Shown here: piece by piece, positions 35,934 to 45,935 of the stretch | How the letters are laid out: the number at the start of each line of letters is the position of its first letter | Position numbering within the stretch: the stretch's first letter is position 1 | Source of the DNA: Salipaludibacillus agaradhaerens | GTDB taxonomy: Bacteria > Bacillota > Bacilli > Bacillales > Salisediminibacteriaceae | Length of the DNA stretch: 64,000 bases | Assembly: GCF_002019735.1 (NCBI RefSeq) | Contig: NZ_KV917378.1 | Span: forward strand, 4,180,869 to 4,244,868 | Reading direction: 5' to 3' | Program-made: the position numbers and the translations under genes | Notes under the pieces: generated by a model | What the model saw: the letters and a program-made list of their open reading frames with translations, nothing else | The model's database searches: none | Told to the model about the DNA's origin: nothing

Positions 35934-36704
35934 CTATTCAAGATTGACGAGAATAGAGAATGGGAAGCGCCACTCTGGTATTTCAATTGTTGTTCTTTCC
36001 ACAGAGAAACGAGCTGGTAGCGAGATTGGTTGAGCAAATTCTAATTTTACATAGGAAGAGCCACTTCCAGATTCAATTGTTGAGAATAATGGGTAAATTG
36101 ATTCGTTATCCTGTACCCGACTGAATAAATAAGATAGATCTTGTTCTTGATGATCGGGATGTTTATCAATTAAATTAAACTCTATTACACGATCTTCTAG
36201 TTTTAAATCTTCTATGACGAGGTCACCGGTGACGATACGATCCACATGAGGCTCTCTAACATTAAATGGATAACCTTCTTCAAAAAGTCGTGGAATAACA
36301 TAAACAGGTATTTGTAACATAACCTTATCCCTCTCTTTCATGACTGCAGGGGATAAGCGAAGGGTGAATCCTAATTCATGATCATTGAGAGGTTCGTCAT
36401 CAAGACTATTTTCGCTCATTTTCACGTCCTCCACTTTATAAGCGATCTCTTCATTATCTAAAATGTACTTTGGCCATTGAAGTTGATAGTCCTCACTGTT
36501 TATAGTACTATCATCAACATGCTCTAATTTGAAGGAAATTTCTGTAAAATTATCTTTATTTTGAGAAGAATGAAATGCCATTTTAACAGGCATTTTTTCG
36601 ATCGATGTAATCTCTGGTAACGGTGTAGTATTATTCAAACGTTCTGTTGTACAGCCGGTAGTTGTTAGCACTAATAGTAGTGATAGTATCAAAAATTGTT
36701 TCAT
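35934..36704 (-). CDS. Lipoprotein of unknown function
   Basis: A 256-residue lipoprotein with signal LLLVLTTTGC (Cys18) and a beta-rich mature domain without a motif I recognise. RBS AAAGAGGG precedes the ATG. Monocistronic. Confidence 0.8.
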   Translation of the reverse strand: MKQFLILSLLLVLTTTGCTTERLNNTTPLPEITSIEKMPVKMAFHSSQNKDNFTEISFKLEHVDDSTINSEDYQLQWPKYILDNEEIAYKVEDVKMSENSLDDEPLNDHELGFTLRLSPAVMKERDKVMLQIPVYVIPRLFEEGYPFNVREPHVDRIVTGDLVIEDLKLEDRVIEFNLIDKHPDHQEQDLSYLFSRVQDNESIYPLFSTIESGSGSSYVKLEFAQPISLPARFSVERTTIEIPEWRFPFSILVNLE

Positions 36705-37090
36705 TTATGAACCCTCTTTTAAACCATCTAATATATGGAGATTTAGTTGGCAGTATCGTTGATTATTTTAACACAATTGAATTTATATAACTATTGTACT
36801 AGAAATATCATATGATAAGAAATGGGATGGAGAGATAATTCGCTAAATAACAAAAAAATTATATAAAAGTCATAGACTAAAGCTTATTGAGAGAGAGAAA
36901 AGTATTGATTAGACTAAGGAATGAGGAGCATAGTAAAGAGTTAGTCGGTGGGTGCAGCACTTAAGATCTGAATGCAGTAAGTAAAGGAAGGTATGCCAAG
37001 GATAAAAACAAAGACTGTCTGCAGATGCAAACAGCCTAAATGAACGTTCTGTCGAAGACCTTAATAAAAGTTTATGATCTTCGACTCTTT
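36705..37090. other. Gene-free stretch
   Basis: AT-rich. An inverted repeat GTCGAAGA/TCTTCGAC (37051-37058 with 37078-37085) just downstream of kamA may act as its terminator, but no good T tract follows on the minus strand. Confidence 0.4.
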
Positions 37091-38260
37091 TCAGGTTAGC
37101 GCTTCTTCTTCTTTTTCGGCTATTTTTTCATTAGCCCCTTTAAATTCATCCCATTTTTTTTCAGGTGCATCCCAGTACATATCGTTACCTGGTAAATCAT
37201 CAAACCATGAGGCATTTTCAGGGCAGTCAAGCACCATGAATTTACCATAATTTCCATCTCGTGATTGATGATACTTTAAATAAGCTTTTCCATCTTCAAT
37301 GGCCAATATTTCAATTTTACCTGATGTGTGACTCATAGATAAGCGTACTCGTTTACCTAAGCCAGAGGTATTCGCTTTAGCTTCTTCAACAATATCATAA
37401 GCTTCTTTCAGTGAAAGGACAAAATCATTATTCCCTGCTACAGGTCTGTTTATGAAGAAGTAATAAGGTGTGACACCCGCCCATGATAACTTATCAAGAA
37501 GTTCGCCGAGCACTTTTGGATCATCATTAATTCCTCGTAATACGGGCGTTTGATTGACTACAATTGCGCCTGCATTGTGGAGCGCTTCAAATCCTTTTTT
37601 AGCTTCAGGTGTAATTTCTACTGGATGATTGATGTGGGCCATAACATAAATACGCTGCTCAGGTGTAGAGAATTCTGAAATTAAATTGAGTAAATCTTCA
37701 TCTTCATATATACGCATGGGGTTAAAAACAGGCATCTTTGAACCTAGTCGAATAATTTTAACATGTGGAATCTCTCTCAATTGTTCAATGATACGACGAA
37801 GCTTTCGAGTAGCAAGGATGAGTGAATCCCCACCTGTAAGAAGGACGTTTGTAATCTCAGGATGTTCTTTAATATAATCAATTCCAGGTTGAACATCAGC
37901 CATAGCTTCTTTAATATCATTTCTAAATAAGCGCTTTCTAAAACAGTAACGACAATAAGCACCACATACTTCGGAAACGATTAACAACGCAGTTTGTTCA
38001 TATTTGTGCTGACAACCAGGTACGACGTAGTTTTTATCTTCATCTGAAGCGTCCCATCTCCCATATTCTTCTAGTTCACCTTCGTTGGGGATAACGAGTT
38101 TTCTAATAGGATCTTCCGGGTCTCCCCAATCAATTAAACTCAAGTAATAGTCATTGACTCGAAACACGAATTTTTCTGTAATTTGTTTCAGTTTCTGTTT
38201 TTCTTCATCTGAGAGATGGGGGACTTTTTCAATATTCATAATGTATTTTGGTTGGGCCAT
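37091..38260 (-). CDS. kamA: Lysine 2,3-aminomutase
   Basis: A 389-residue radical-SAM, PLP-dependent enzyme converting L-lysine to beta-lysine. The cluster motif is CGAYCRYCFRKRLF (Cys-x3-Cys-x2-Cys), followed by TNVLLTGGDSLIL and a late KIIRLGSKMPV. The PLP Lys lies in the C-terminal half. ATG 38260 is chosen because GAGGAGGAG is 7 nt upstream; the ORF extends further 5' without an RBS. In B. subtilis kamA (yodO) belongs to a sporulation cluster with an acetyltransferase and a class III aminotransferase. Here an aminotransferase gene is divergent and no acetyltransferase is adjacent. Confidence 0.95.
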   Translation of the reverse strand: MAQPKYIMNIEKVPHLSDEEKQKLKQITEKFVFRVNDYYLSLIDWGDPEDPIRKLVIPNEGELEEYGRWDASDEDKNYVVPGCQHKYEQTALLIVSEVCGAYCRYCFRKRLFRNDIKEAMADVQPGIDYIKEHPEITNVLLTGGDSLILATRKLRRIIEQLREIPHVKIIRLGSKMPVFNPMRIYEDEDLLNLISEFSTPEQRIYVMAHINHPVEITPEAKKGFEALHNAGAIVVNQTPVLRGINDDPKVLGELLDKLSWAGVTPYYFFINRPVAGNNDFVLSLKEAYDIVEEAKANTSGLGKRVRLSMSHTSGKIEILAIEDGKAYLKYHQSRDGNYGKFMVLDCPENASWFDDLPGNDMYWDAPEKKWDEFKGANEKIAEKEEEALT

Positions 38261-38324
38261 AAATATCTCCTCCTCGTCTAGTCTTACTTCATTTAAACAT
38301 AGATGTTTAAAAACGGTCAAAAAC

Positions 38325-38368
38325 GGAGGAAATGATTAATTAATATGAATAAATGAAGGATTTCCTCC
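38325..38368. promoter_or_regulatory. Hairpin with T tracts on both strands in the kamA leader region
   Basis: GGAGGAAAT (38325-38333) pairs with ATTTCCTCC (38360-38368). On the minus strand a GTTTTTGACCGTTTTT tract follows, and on plus ATTTTTC. For kamA this could be an attenuator in the leader; a second palindrome, TTTAAACAT/ATGTTTAAA, follows at about 38291-38310. Confidence 0.4.
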
Positions 38369-38519
38369 ATTTTTCTAAACTTCTGTAAGCTATCATCATG
38401 TAGACAAAAATCAACGCATCTATTTTTACGCTATCCCTTCACAAACAAGCTTATTTAACATAAAATGAAATAAATATTTCATAAAAATGAAGTGAAGAAG
38501 GAAGGCGGATGTAACTATC

Positions 38520-39917
38520 ATGGTGATGAAGAAACTCAAATCTTCTCTCGATTGTTATGGATTAGAAACGGAGCGTTCACTTAACTATATGAAAGAAGCA
38601 AAAAAGCATTTACCCGGAGGAGTAGCAGCAAATATTAAGCATTTCGAACCCTATCCTATAGTGATGAAAGAGGGACGTGGCGCTTGGCTAAAGGATGTTG
38701 ATAACCATTGGTACGTCGATTATCTAATGGGATATGGCGCACTTGCTTTAGGCCACGCTCACGCAAAAATAAGGCATGCGATAGCAGATCAAATTTTCTG
38801 TGACGGTACATGCTTGTTTGGTACACCACATCAACTTGAAGTTGAATTTGCAAAAGCGATAAAAAGACATTACCCATCCATTCAAAAATTGCGTTATACG
38901 AACTCTGGAACTGAAGCAACTCAGTTAGCAATTCGTCTTGCCCAAGTTTTTACAGGGAAAAGGAAGGTAGCTAAATGTGAAGGGCATTACCATGGTGGAT
39001 ATAAAGAGATGCTTTACAGTATTAACCCGTCATTAGACGAAGCAGGCGAAATAGAGCTTCCATTACCAGTTCCTGAATCAGCAGATGTTAAAGTAGATGG
39101 TAATGAACCTTATATTTTGCCATTCAATCATATTGAAGGTATCGAACATCTTATCATGACTCATCACAGTGATTTAGCGGCAGTTATTATTGAACCTATA
39201 CAAGCTGGGTATATAATGGCTGATCAAACTTATATAGATCGGTTACGCCAGTTAACTCTTACGTATGGGATTGTTCTAATATTTGATGAAGTAAAAACAG
39301 GTTTTCGCTCAGCTTTAGGAGGAGCACAAGAGAAATATGAGATTGAGCCTGACTTAACAACTCTTGGAAAAGTAATTGGAGGGGGGTTTCCAATTGGGCT
39401 TGTTGGTGGAAGGAAGGAGATTCTTGATGTGAGTTCACCTTCTAGGGGAGCTGATGTATTTGAAGCTGGGGAGGAAGGATCGGGGTCAGCAAAAGATATT
39501 CTGTTTCATAGTGGCACATACAATGGCCATCCTACTATTCTAGCAGCTGGACTTGCAACTATAAAGGAAATGGAACAAGCATATGCTAAAGTGCTAGATA
39601 TCACCACTAGTTTACGAGAGGGTATTGAAACACTCGCTAAAAGTGTAGGACTTCCTGTGACAACATATGGTGCTGGTTCTATATTTAATGTAATATGGAA
39701 GAAGGGTTGTAAGTTAAAACACTACCGTGATCTTCAAAAGACGAACACGAAAATGAGAAAAGAGTTGGATTTCGCTTTGCTTCAAGCTGGTGTTTACACA
39801 AAGCCTCTCAATCGTTATAGTATATCAGCAGCCCATGGAAAAGAGGAACTAGACTTTACATTAAAAGCTTATGAAAAAGCGTTCCATCAGTTAAAAGGAG
39901 GAGCGAGATTCTCCTAA
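38520..39917 (+). CDS. Class III PLP aminotransferase (GSA-aminotransferase-like)
   Basis: A 465-residue fold-type I enzyme with the glutamate-1-semialdehyde mutase layout: HLPGGVAANIKHFEPYP, DYLMGYGALALGHAHAKI, NSGTEATQLAIRLAQVFTGK, the cofactor Asp in LIFDEVKTGFR, and the Schiff-base Lys in TLGKVIGGGFPIG. It is not hemL, because no tetrapyrrole genes are near and the GSA-specific context is lacking. Beta-amino-acid aminotransferases belong to this branch, and kamA is divergent next door, so beta-lysine or another beta-amino acid is a reasonable inferred substrate. The RpiR regulator starts 13 bp downstream. Confidence 0.85.
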   Translation: MVMKKLKSSLDCYGLETERSLNYMKEAKKHLPGGVAANIKHFEPYPIVMKEGRGAWLKDVDNHWYVDYLMGYGALALGHAHAKIRHAIADQIFCDGTCLFGTPHQLEVEFAKAIKRHYPSIQKLRYTNSGTEATQLAIRLAQVFTGKRKVAKCEGHYHGGYKEMLYSINPSLDEAGEIELPLPVPESADVKVDGNEPYILPFNHIEGIEHLIMTHHSDLAAVIIEPIQAGYIMADQTYIDRLRQLTLTYGIVLIFDEVKTGFRSALGGAQEKYEIEPDLTTLGKVIGGGFPIGLVGGRKEILDVSSPSRGADVFEAGEEGSGSAKDILFHSGTYNGHPTILAAGLATIKEMEQAYAKVLDITTSLREGIETLAKSVGLPVTTYGAGSIFNVIWKKGCKLKHYRDLQKTNTKMRKELDFALLQAGVYTKPLNRYSISAAHGKEELDFTLKAYEKAFHQLKGGARFS

Positions 39918-39930
39918 AGGAGGGAGAACG

Positions 39931-40785
39931 TTGCTTGAAAGTGATGTATATCGTCGTATGATCCAGACACGAGAAAAAATGAGCAAATCACACAAAAAAA
40001 TAGCTAATTATTTAATTGAACATCACGAGACAGCGCCTTTTTTAACAGCGTCCAAGCTTGCTAAAAACGTGCAAGTAGGGGAGGCAACCGTTATTCGTTT
40101 TGCCTTTTTTCTTAATTATAAAGGTTACCCTGACTTACAGCGACATTTACAAGAAGCTTTGCAAAGGAAAATGACGTCCGCTGAAGTTCTAGCTAGAACC
40201 ACTGATGAAAATGATACAACAGAGAATGTGGTCACTGAAGTATTGTCAGATGACATCCAAAATCTAAAAGAAACGTTGAATCAAGTGGATCCAGCAATTT
40301 TTGAAAAAATCGTTTATGAGCTTATTGAAGCAAAAAGAATTTACATTATTGCCTATCGCAGTGCGGCTAGTGTGGGTGGATTTTTAGAATTTTATTTAGA
40401 TCTAGTCCTGCAAAATACAGAAATGATCCGTCAAGCTGATGGTGTGTCAGAGCATTTGCTTGATTTAACTGAAGAAGATTTAGTTATCGGTCTCGGCTTT
40501 TCCAGATATACGAAACGGACTGTTGAAGTTCTGAAGTACGCGAAACAAAGAAGTGCGAAAACGGTGGTTATAACAGACCATTTATTAAGCCCATTAGTAC
40601 CATATGCTGATCACAAAATGATAGCTGCTACTGAAATTAACTCTTTCATCGATTCTTTTTCAGCACCTATGAGTGTGATTAGTGCTTTAATCACTGCTCT
40701 GACAAGAACCGAACATAAGAAAGTGGAGAAAAGATTACAAGAACTAGAAGGTCTTTGGGAAACATTTGATGTCTTTTATGATTAA
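39931..40785 (+). CDS. MurR/RpiR-family regulator
   Basis: A 284-residue regulator with an N-terminal HTH_6 domain (KIANYLIEHHETAPFLTASK, VGEATVIRFAFFLNYKGYPDL) and a C-terminal SIS domain (residues about 125-260) that usually binds a phosphosugar. The start is TTG with the strong RBS AAAGGAGGGAG. Immediately after the aminotransferase gene, so it probably controls this cluster. Its ligand is unknown; an amino-acid or sugar derivative is possible. Confidence 0.88.
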   Translation: MLESDVYRRMIQTREKMSKSHKKIANYLIEHHETAPFLTASKLAKNVQVGEATVIRFAFFLNYKGYPDLQRHLQEALQRKMTSAEVLARTTDENDTTENVVTEVLSDDIQNLKETLNQVDPAIFEKIVYELIEAKRIYIIAYRSAASVGGFLEFYLDLVLQNTEMIRQADGVSEHLLDLTEEDLVIGLGFSRYTKRTVEVLKYAKQRSAKTVVITDHLLSPLVPYADHKMIAATEINSFIDSFSAPMSVISALITALTRTEHKKVEKRLQELEGLWETFDVFYD

Positions 40786-40938
40786 ATAATGAGGTTAGTT
40801 AATTCAGCTTTCGTCAAAAGAGATAGGCATTACTTTCTGGAGAGCAAGTGTCGGGGGAACAGAGAAATACCTTTTTCACATCTCTATTATGTGTTTAAAC
40901 CACTAAGGGGATTTTTAAAAGAGTTTGATTAAATAGAT

Positions 40939-40972
40939 AAACAGGGGTGCCCACATGGGGACCCCTGTTTAG
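40939..40972. terminator. Bidirectional terminator
   Basis: AAACAGGGGT (40939-40948) pairs perfectly with ACCCCTGTTT (40961-40970), and an internal GCCC/GGGG adds to the stem. It lies between convergent rpiR-type and TRAP genes, with Ts or As on both sides. Confidence 0.85.
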
Positions 40973-40981
40973 TTCAAGATA

Positions 40982-42961
40982 TTATAAAGCTGTTGTTTGT
41001 GTGTTTTGCGTGTCTACCTTTTTCTTACGCATGTATTGTAACATCGCTATAAGAACAAATAAGAGTAAACCGCCACCCTCAATATATAAATTCTCAGGGT
41101 AAATGAGCATGAGACCTGAAAGCAGAAGTAATGGTCGTTCATACCATTTAAACGAATATATGAAGTAATTCATCATAGTAGCACTCACTGCCGCCATTCC
41201 AAGCACTGCCGTAATGACTAACAAGATAACAGTTAATATATCCGCATCTTGCAAAAGTAAAGCCGGATTGTATACAAAGACATATGGAATAATAAATCCG
41301 GCTATGGCAAGCTTAAAAGCAGTGACACCAGCTTTCATTGGATTGGCTTTGGCGATACCCGAGCCAGCGTAAGCTGCTAGACAAACAGGTGGTGTGATGT
41401 CCGCCACAATACCGAAATAAAAGACAAAGAAATGAGCTGCGACTTCAGGTACCCCAAACGAAATCAATGCCGGAGCTGCCATTGAAGCTGTTACAACGTA
41501 GTTAGCTGTTGTCGGTAGCCCCATTCCAAGAAGAATACACGCTATCATCGTGAAGAACATTAACAAGAATAAGTTATCTCCAGCTAGAGAGAGCAAGCCG
41601 CCAGCGATTTTACCACCTAAACCTGTGAACACCACAACACCGACGATAATTCCAGCAGTGGCACACGCGGCGATGACAGGGAGGGCGACTCTCGCCCCCT
41701 GTTCAAGAGCATCAAGAACATCAGAGATACCCATACGTGTGTTTTTACGGAAGAAGCTCACAAAGAAAGCAGCCCCAATGCCCCAGAGGGCTGCATATGT
41801 CGGTGTGAAACCTAAAACAAGCATAGTCACGATCGTGACGAGAGGAGCAAGCAAATAAATCTGCTTTAAAAGCCCTGTCATAGACGGTAGTTCGCTTTTC
41901 GGTAGTCCATGAATACCATGACGTTTCGCTTCAAAATGTGTTCCCATAAAAACACTTGTGAAGTAAAGTAATGCAGGAATGATACCGATAATAACTATAT
42001 CACTGTATGAGACACTGCTAACATAATCGGCCATAATAAATGCAGCAGCGCCCATAATTGGTGGCATAATCTGACCACCTGTAGATGCAGAAGCTTCGGC
42101 TGCTGCGGCAAATTCCGGTCTAAATTTTGCCCGTTTCATCATCGGGATTGTGAATGAGCCTGATGCGACCGTGTTGGCAACAGAGCTACCTGTTACGGTT
42201 CCTTGCAGTGCTGAAGCAGCTACAGCAGCTTTCGCCGTACCACCCGTAAATCGACCTGTGGCACCGAAAGCTAAATCATTGAAATATTGTCCAACCCCTG
42301 TTTTGGTTAACATGACACCGAAAAATAAAAAGAGATAGATATAGGTGGCAGAAATTTGAATCGGTGTACCGAAAATTGCTTCAGATGTATAAAATAATCG
42401 TCTTGTAAGGCCTTCCCAGTTAAAACCGCCATGTCCAAAGTAAGGTATGTTCGTGCCGTACAGCCCATAAAGAATCCCTAAACTAGCAATTACAATGATC
42501 GGTAAACCAACCGCACGGCGTGTGGCTTCCAATAACAATACAATACCGATGGACGCTACGATGATATCGGTAGTAGAAAACCCTACTATTCTAGCAGCGC
42601 CCGTAATCCAGTCATAACGAAGGACAATATAATAGACGGACGACATACTTAGAAATGCTAATACAACGTCATACCAAGGCACACCGACTTTTTTCATGCC
42701 TGTACGTCTAAATGGGTATAGCAGATAAATAAGCCCTAAAGCTGTCCCGAGATGAACAGCTCCTTGAATTTGATACACGAGCGGCCCACCAGTTTGTGGG
42801 AATGCCCGCCATAAATGAAAGATGGTTAAAGAAATAGCGATAAAAGAAATAACCCAAGCCCATTTACCAGGGTTTTGCCGATAAGAGGCTTCTTTATCAT
42901 ATTTGGCCAGCATTTCTTGCTGTTGTTGTTCTGTTAATATGTCTTTATGTGTTTCAACCAT
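40982..42961 (-). CDS. TRAP transporter fused permease (TAXI type)
   Basis: A 659-residue membrane protein with the small four-helix and large twelve-helix TRAP subunits fused. The large part has the TRAP signatures GVGQYFNDLAFGATGRFTGG, GSVANTVASGSFTIPMMKRA and GGQIMPPIMGAAAFIMADY, plus MGLPTTANYVV and DITPPVCLAAYAGSGIAKA. It drives Na+ or H+ coupled uptake of a carboxylate-type solute delivered by the TAXI receptor encoded upstream at 43183-44202. RBS AGGTGATC precedes the ATG. Confidence 0.92.
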   Translation of the reverse strand: MVETHKDILTEQQQQEMLAKYDKEASYRQNPGKWAWVISFIAISLTIFHLWRAFPQTGGPLVYQIQGAVHLGTALGLIYLLYPFRRTGMKKVGVPWYDVVLAFLSMSSVYYIVLRYDWITGAARIVGFSTTDIIVASIGIVLLLEATRRAVGLPIIVIASLGILYGLYGTNIPYFGHGGFNWEGLTRRLFYTSEAIFGTPIQISATYIYLFLFFGVMLTKTGVGQYFNDLAFGATGRFTGGTAKAAVAASALQGTVTGSSVANTVASGSFTIPMMKRAKFRPEFAAAAEASASTGGQIMPPIMGAAAFIMADYVSSVSYSDIVIIGIIPALLYFTSVFMGTHFEAKRHGIHGLPKSELPSMTGLLKQIYLLAPLVTIVTMLVLGFTPTYAALWGIGAAFFVSFFRKNTRMGISDVLDALEQGARVALPVIAACATAGIIVGVVVFTGLGGKIAGGLLSLAGDNLFLLMFFTMIACILLGMGLPTTANYVVTASMAAPALISFGVPEVAAHFFVFYFGIVADITPPVCLAAYAGSGIAKANPMKAGVTAFKLAIAGFIIPYVFVYNPALLLQDADILTVILLVITAVLGMAAVSATMMNYFIYSFKWYERPLLLLSGLMLIYPENLYIEGGGLLLFVLIAMLQYMRKKKVDTQNTQTTAL

Positions 42962-43125
42962 ACGATCACCTCACCTATAATTATATGAAAATAACGTTAT
43001 ATGAAAGATCGACGAAAATGGAGGAGCTTGATGTTCCAGCGCTTTCGTCGATGTTCTGCGAATGGAAGCAGAACGGTAGAAAAAATCTAACTTGCAAACT
43101 TGTCTGTGAAAGAGGCAAAGAAAAG

Positions 43126-43163
43126 AAGGGGCAGGACACGATCTTAAAGAGGTCCGCCCCTTA
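43126..43163 (-). terminator. Terminator between TAXI receptor and permease genes
   Basis: AAGGGGCAGGAC (43126-43137) pairs with GTCCGCCCCTT (43152-43162); on the minus strand CTTCTTTTCTTT follows. Partial termination would give more receptor than permease. Confidence 0.75.
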
Positions 43164-43182
43164 ATCAGTTAGTAACATTATT

Positions 43183-44202
43183 TTACTGGGTGATGCCTTC
43201 TTCTTCAAAATAACGCTCAGTACCTGGGTGTAAAGGGAGCCCTTCAGAACCATTGAGCGCATTCTCTTTTGTTAAGTGGTTTCCTTGAGAGTGAGAAATG
43301 TCACCACTATTTTCAAAAAGAGCCTTTGTGATTTCATAACCTAAATCTTCATCGATTGAATCTAAAGACCCAACAAGTACGGCATAAGCGGTAATTGCTT
43401 GAATATCCTCTTCTAGGAAATCGTAGGAATCACTAGGAATTGTGAAAGCTTCATAACCACTGTTTTCCTCAATGTATGAAATGCCTTCATCACTTAGCGG
43501 GATAAGCTTCACATCACGTTGAAGAGCAATCTCTTCAATACTTCCGTCAGGTAAGCCTAATAGACCGAAAGAAGCATCTAGACTGCCGTCTTGAATACGA
43601 CCAGCTGCATCACCGAATCCCTCTTCATAAGCTTCATAATCCCCATCTTCTAAACCATACGCTTCTAAAATTAATTTAGCAGCTGCTTGAGTACCGCTTC
43701 CTGGTGGTCCAATAGCAACAGAAGCTCCCTCAAGATCAGCAATGGATTCAATACCAGAACCTTCAGTTGTCACAATTTGCATAACTTCAGGGTAAATGTG
43801 CCCCATAAATCCGAAATTATCAACTGCAACCCCTTCAAACTCACCATCTCCAGTTAAGGCGTCAAGGGCAGGAAGATGAACTGTCATACCGAGATCCATT
43901 TCGCCTTGAAAAATACTCACAATGTTATCGACAGAAGCACCAGATGAAACAGCGCTTAAATCAAATCCGTCTACATCAATATTGTTATTAATAACAGTGG
44001 CCATTTCTTGACCTAACGGATAGTAAGTACCACCAGTACTCCCTGTTCCTAATTGAAGGCCGCCAACATCAGTATCTGTTCCAGCGTTATTAGTGTCATT
44101 TTCTTCAGTATTATCATTGTTTTCATCTGCATTTCCACAAGCAGCTAACACGAGTGTACCAGTTAATAAAATGGCAAACATTGAAGTGAACTTTTTCTTC
44201 AA
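43183..44202 (-). CDS. TAXI-family TRAP solute receptor
   Basis: A 339-residue lipoprotein with lipobox LVLAAC and a long Asn/Asp/Glu linker. The TAXI domain has GTGSTGGTYYPLGQEMA, SSGASVDNI, and SVAIGPPGSGTQAAAKLILE. It captures the substrate for the fused TRAP permease. TAXI receptors often take glutamate, 2-oxoglutarate or similar acids; the actual ligand is unknown. It sits close to kamA and the aminotransferase, so amino-acid-derived acids are plausible. Confidence 0.92.
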   Translation of the reverse strand: MKKKFTSMFAILLTGTLVLAACGNADENNDNTEENDTNNAGTDTDVGGLQLGTGSTGGTYYPLGQEMATVINNNIDVDGFDLSAVSSGASVDNIVSIFQGEMDLGMTVHLPALDALTGDGEFEGVAVDNFGFMGHIYPEVMQIVTTEGSGIESIADLEGASVAIGPPGSGTQAAAKLILEAYGLEDGDYEAYEEGFGDAAGRIQDGSLDASFGLLGLPDGSIEEIALQRDVKLIPLSDEGISYIEENSGYEAFTIPSDSYDFLEEDIQAITAYAVLVGSLDSIDEDLGYEITKALFENSGDISHSQGNHLTKENALNGSEGLPLHPGTERYFEEEGITQ

Positions 44203-44486
44203 CGTACATTCCCCCTTAAAATTAAATTTCTAAACATACCAGAAACCGTATAAAAAGTTGCTGATAGTCTATTTTATTTAACCAAAATTATTTGAGAATG
44301 TCAAAAGGTATCTTAATTAAGCTATTATATGTGTAAAAATATGTAGCTGAAACCTGTAGTATCAAAGGTTTATAAGATATCAGAAAAGAAAGAAAAGTCG
44401 TCTATTATTATTGTAAGAAGATTTTACATAATGACTATTAAACTGGAATGTATAATTATGTAATAGCCTGATTAAAGGGTATAAGG

Positions 44487-45854
44487 CTAGTTTTGATTTT
44501 GATTAACATCAATAAATGACATCTGCTCCCACTTACGTGTCTTCCAACGCCTTAGCATTAATAGACCTCTTAGCCATTCATCACAAATCATGGCTATCCA
44601 AACACCGATTAAGCCAAAGCCGAGCCATATACCTGCTGTGTAAGAAATAGTAACAGCTATTCCCCACATAGATAAAATACCTATAATTACTGGGAATTTC
44701 ACATCCCCAGCAGCTCTTAAAGAATTAATAATGATTAAATTAAAAGCTCTTCCTGGCTCAAGAAAAATTGTCAGAACGAGCAACAAACTGCCCAATTGAA
44801 TTATGTCGGTATTACTGGTGAAAATACTTAAAAGCGGATGGCTAAAAACTGCAAACAGAATGGCTGCAAAAGTAGACACACTGATACCTATCCATAAGCT
44901 TCTTAAGCCTCGACGATAGGCTTCTTCATGTTTTCTTTCACCTATTAAATAGCCAACTAATATTTGTGTACCCTGCCCGATCGCCACAGAAAAGAGGAAG
45001 GCAAACATCATGATATTTAATGTGTATACTCTCGTTGTTAAAGCGCTAGTTCCCATAGAAGCAATAAAATACGTTATCACCATTTGAGAGGTATTATAAG
45101 AAAGCTGTTCACCTGCTGAAGGGATGCCAATCTTAAGGAGATCTTTAACTTCTTTCTTGGGAAATTTTTGGATAACAAAAGCCCATGGTAATTCTCCTCT
45201 AACTCTTTTAAACAGCATAATAAATAGGATAATTGTCCCTAAAATTCGGCTAAATGCTGTACTAATAGCAACCCCAGTGGCGCCTAGTTCTGGGGCACCT
45301 AATACGCCAAAAATAAATAGATAATTTCCTAATACATTAAGAATATTCATTCCAATCGTGACGTACATGGCATCTTTCGTAAAACCGTGACTTTTAATGA
45401 TTGCGGATAGTGTCATAATGAGTGCTTGAATGAAAGAAAAGCCTCCGACAATTCGTAAATACATGGTGGCTGTGCCCATTAATTCTTCGGGAAGGTTCAT
45501 AATTGCAAGGATCGGTTTACCAAATAGAATCAGTACGATACTTAATACTAAACCGAACAATATATTGATCCAAATGGAAACAACAGCAATTTGGGAAGCA
45601 GCTTTATTTTTATTAGCACCAAGATTTTGAGCAATTAAAATTGTTGTTCCAGTGGCGACAAAGCCGAACATCACAATAACGACACTGAATATTTGATTAG
45701 AGACGCCAACGGCTGCTACAGAATTATCATCATATTGACTTAACATCAGTGTATCAGCATTGCCCATAAGCATATGTAAGAGAATCTCGATAAATATTGG
45801 CCATGTTAACGCAAACAATGTTAGTTTACTGCGGCGATTAGGTTTATTTTGCAT
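44487..45854 (-). CDS. MATE-family efflux transporter
   Basis: A 455-residue polytopic exporter with about twelve helices in two related halves, typical of NorM/DinF-type Na+ or H+ multidrug antiporters: FALTWPIFIEILLHMLMG at the N terminus and VGYLIGERKHEEAYR in the second half. RBS AGAAGGTG precedes the ATG. Monocistronic; a dispersed repeat lies upstream. Confidence 0.92.
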   Translation of the reverse strand: MQNKPNRRSKLTLFALTWPIFIEILLHMLMGNADTLMLSQYDDNSVAAVGVSNQIFSVVIVMFGFVATGTTILIAQNLGANKNKAASQIAVVSIWINILFGLVLSIVLILFGKPILAIMNLPEELMGTATMYLRIVGGFSFIQALIMTLSAIIKSHGFTKDAMYVTIGMNILNVLGNYLFIFGVLGAPELGATGVAISTAFSRILGTIILFIMLFKRVRGELPWAFVIQKFPKKEVKDLLKIGIPSAGEQLSYNTSQMVITYFIASMGTSALTTRVYTLNIMMFAFLFSVAIGQGTQILVGYLIGERKHEEAYRRGLRSLWIGISVSTFAAILFAVFSHPLLSIFTSNTDIIQLGSLLLVLTIFLEPGRAFNLIIINSLRAAGDVKFPVIIGILSMWGIAVTISYTAGIWLGFGLIGVWIAMICDEWLRGLLMLRRWKTRKWEQMSFIDVNQNQN

Positions 45855-45935
45855 AAGTGGTCACCTTCTTTTACTTAAGTTAATCGGTAAGGGGGAGTTA
45901 GAAGATAATATCCTTATAAAGTCTTAGGTTTAAAG

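Noticed and set aside
38520-39917. hemL (glutamate-1-semialdehyde aminomutase for haem synthesis)
   Set aside because: Despite the fold similarity, no hem genes are near, and its neighbours are kamA and an RpiR regulator.
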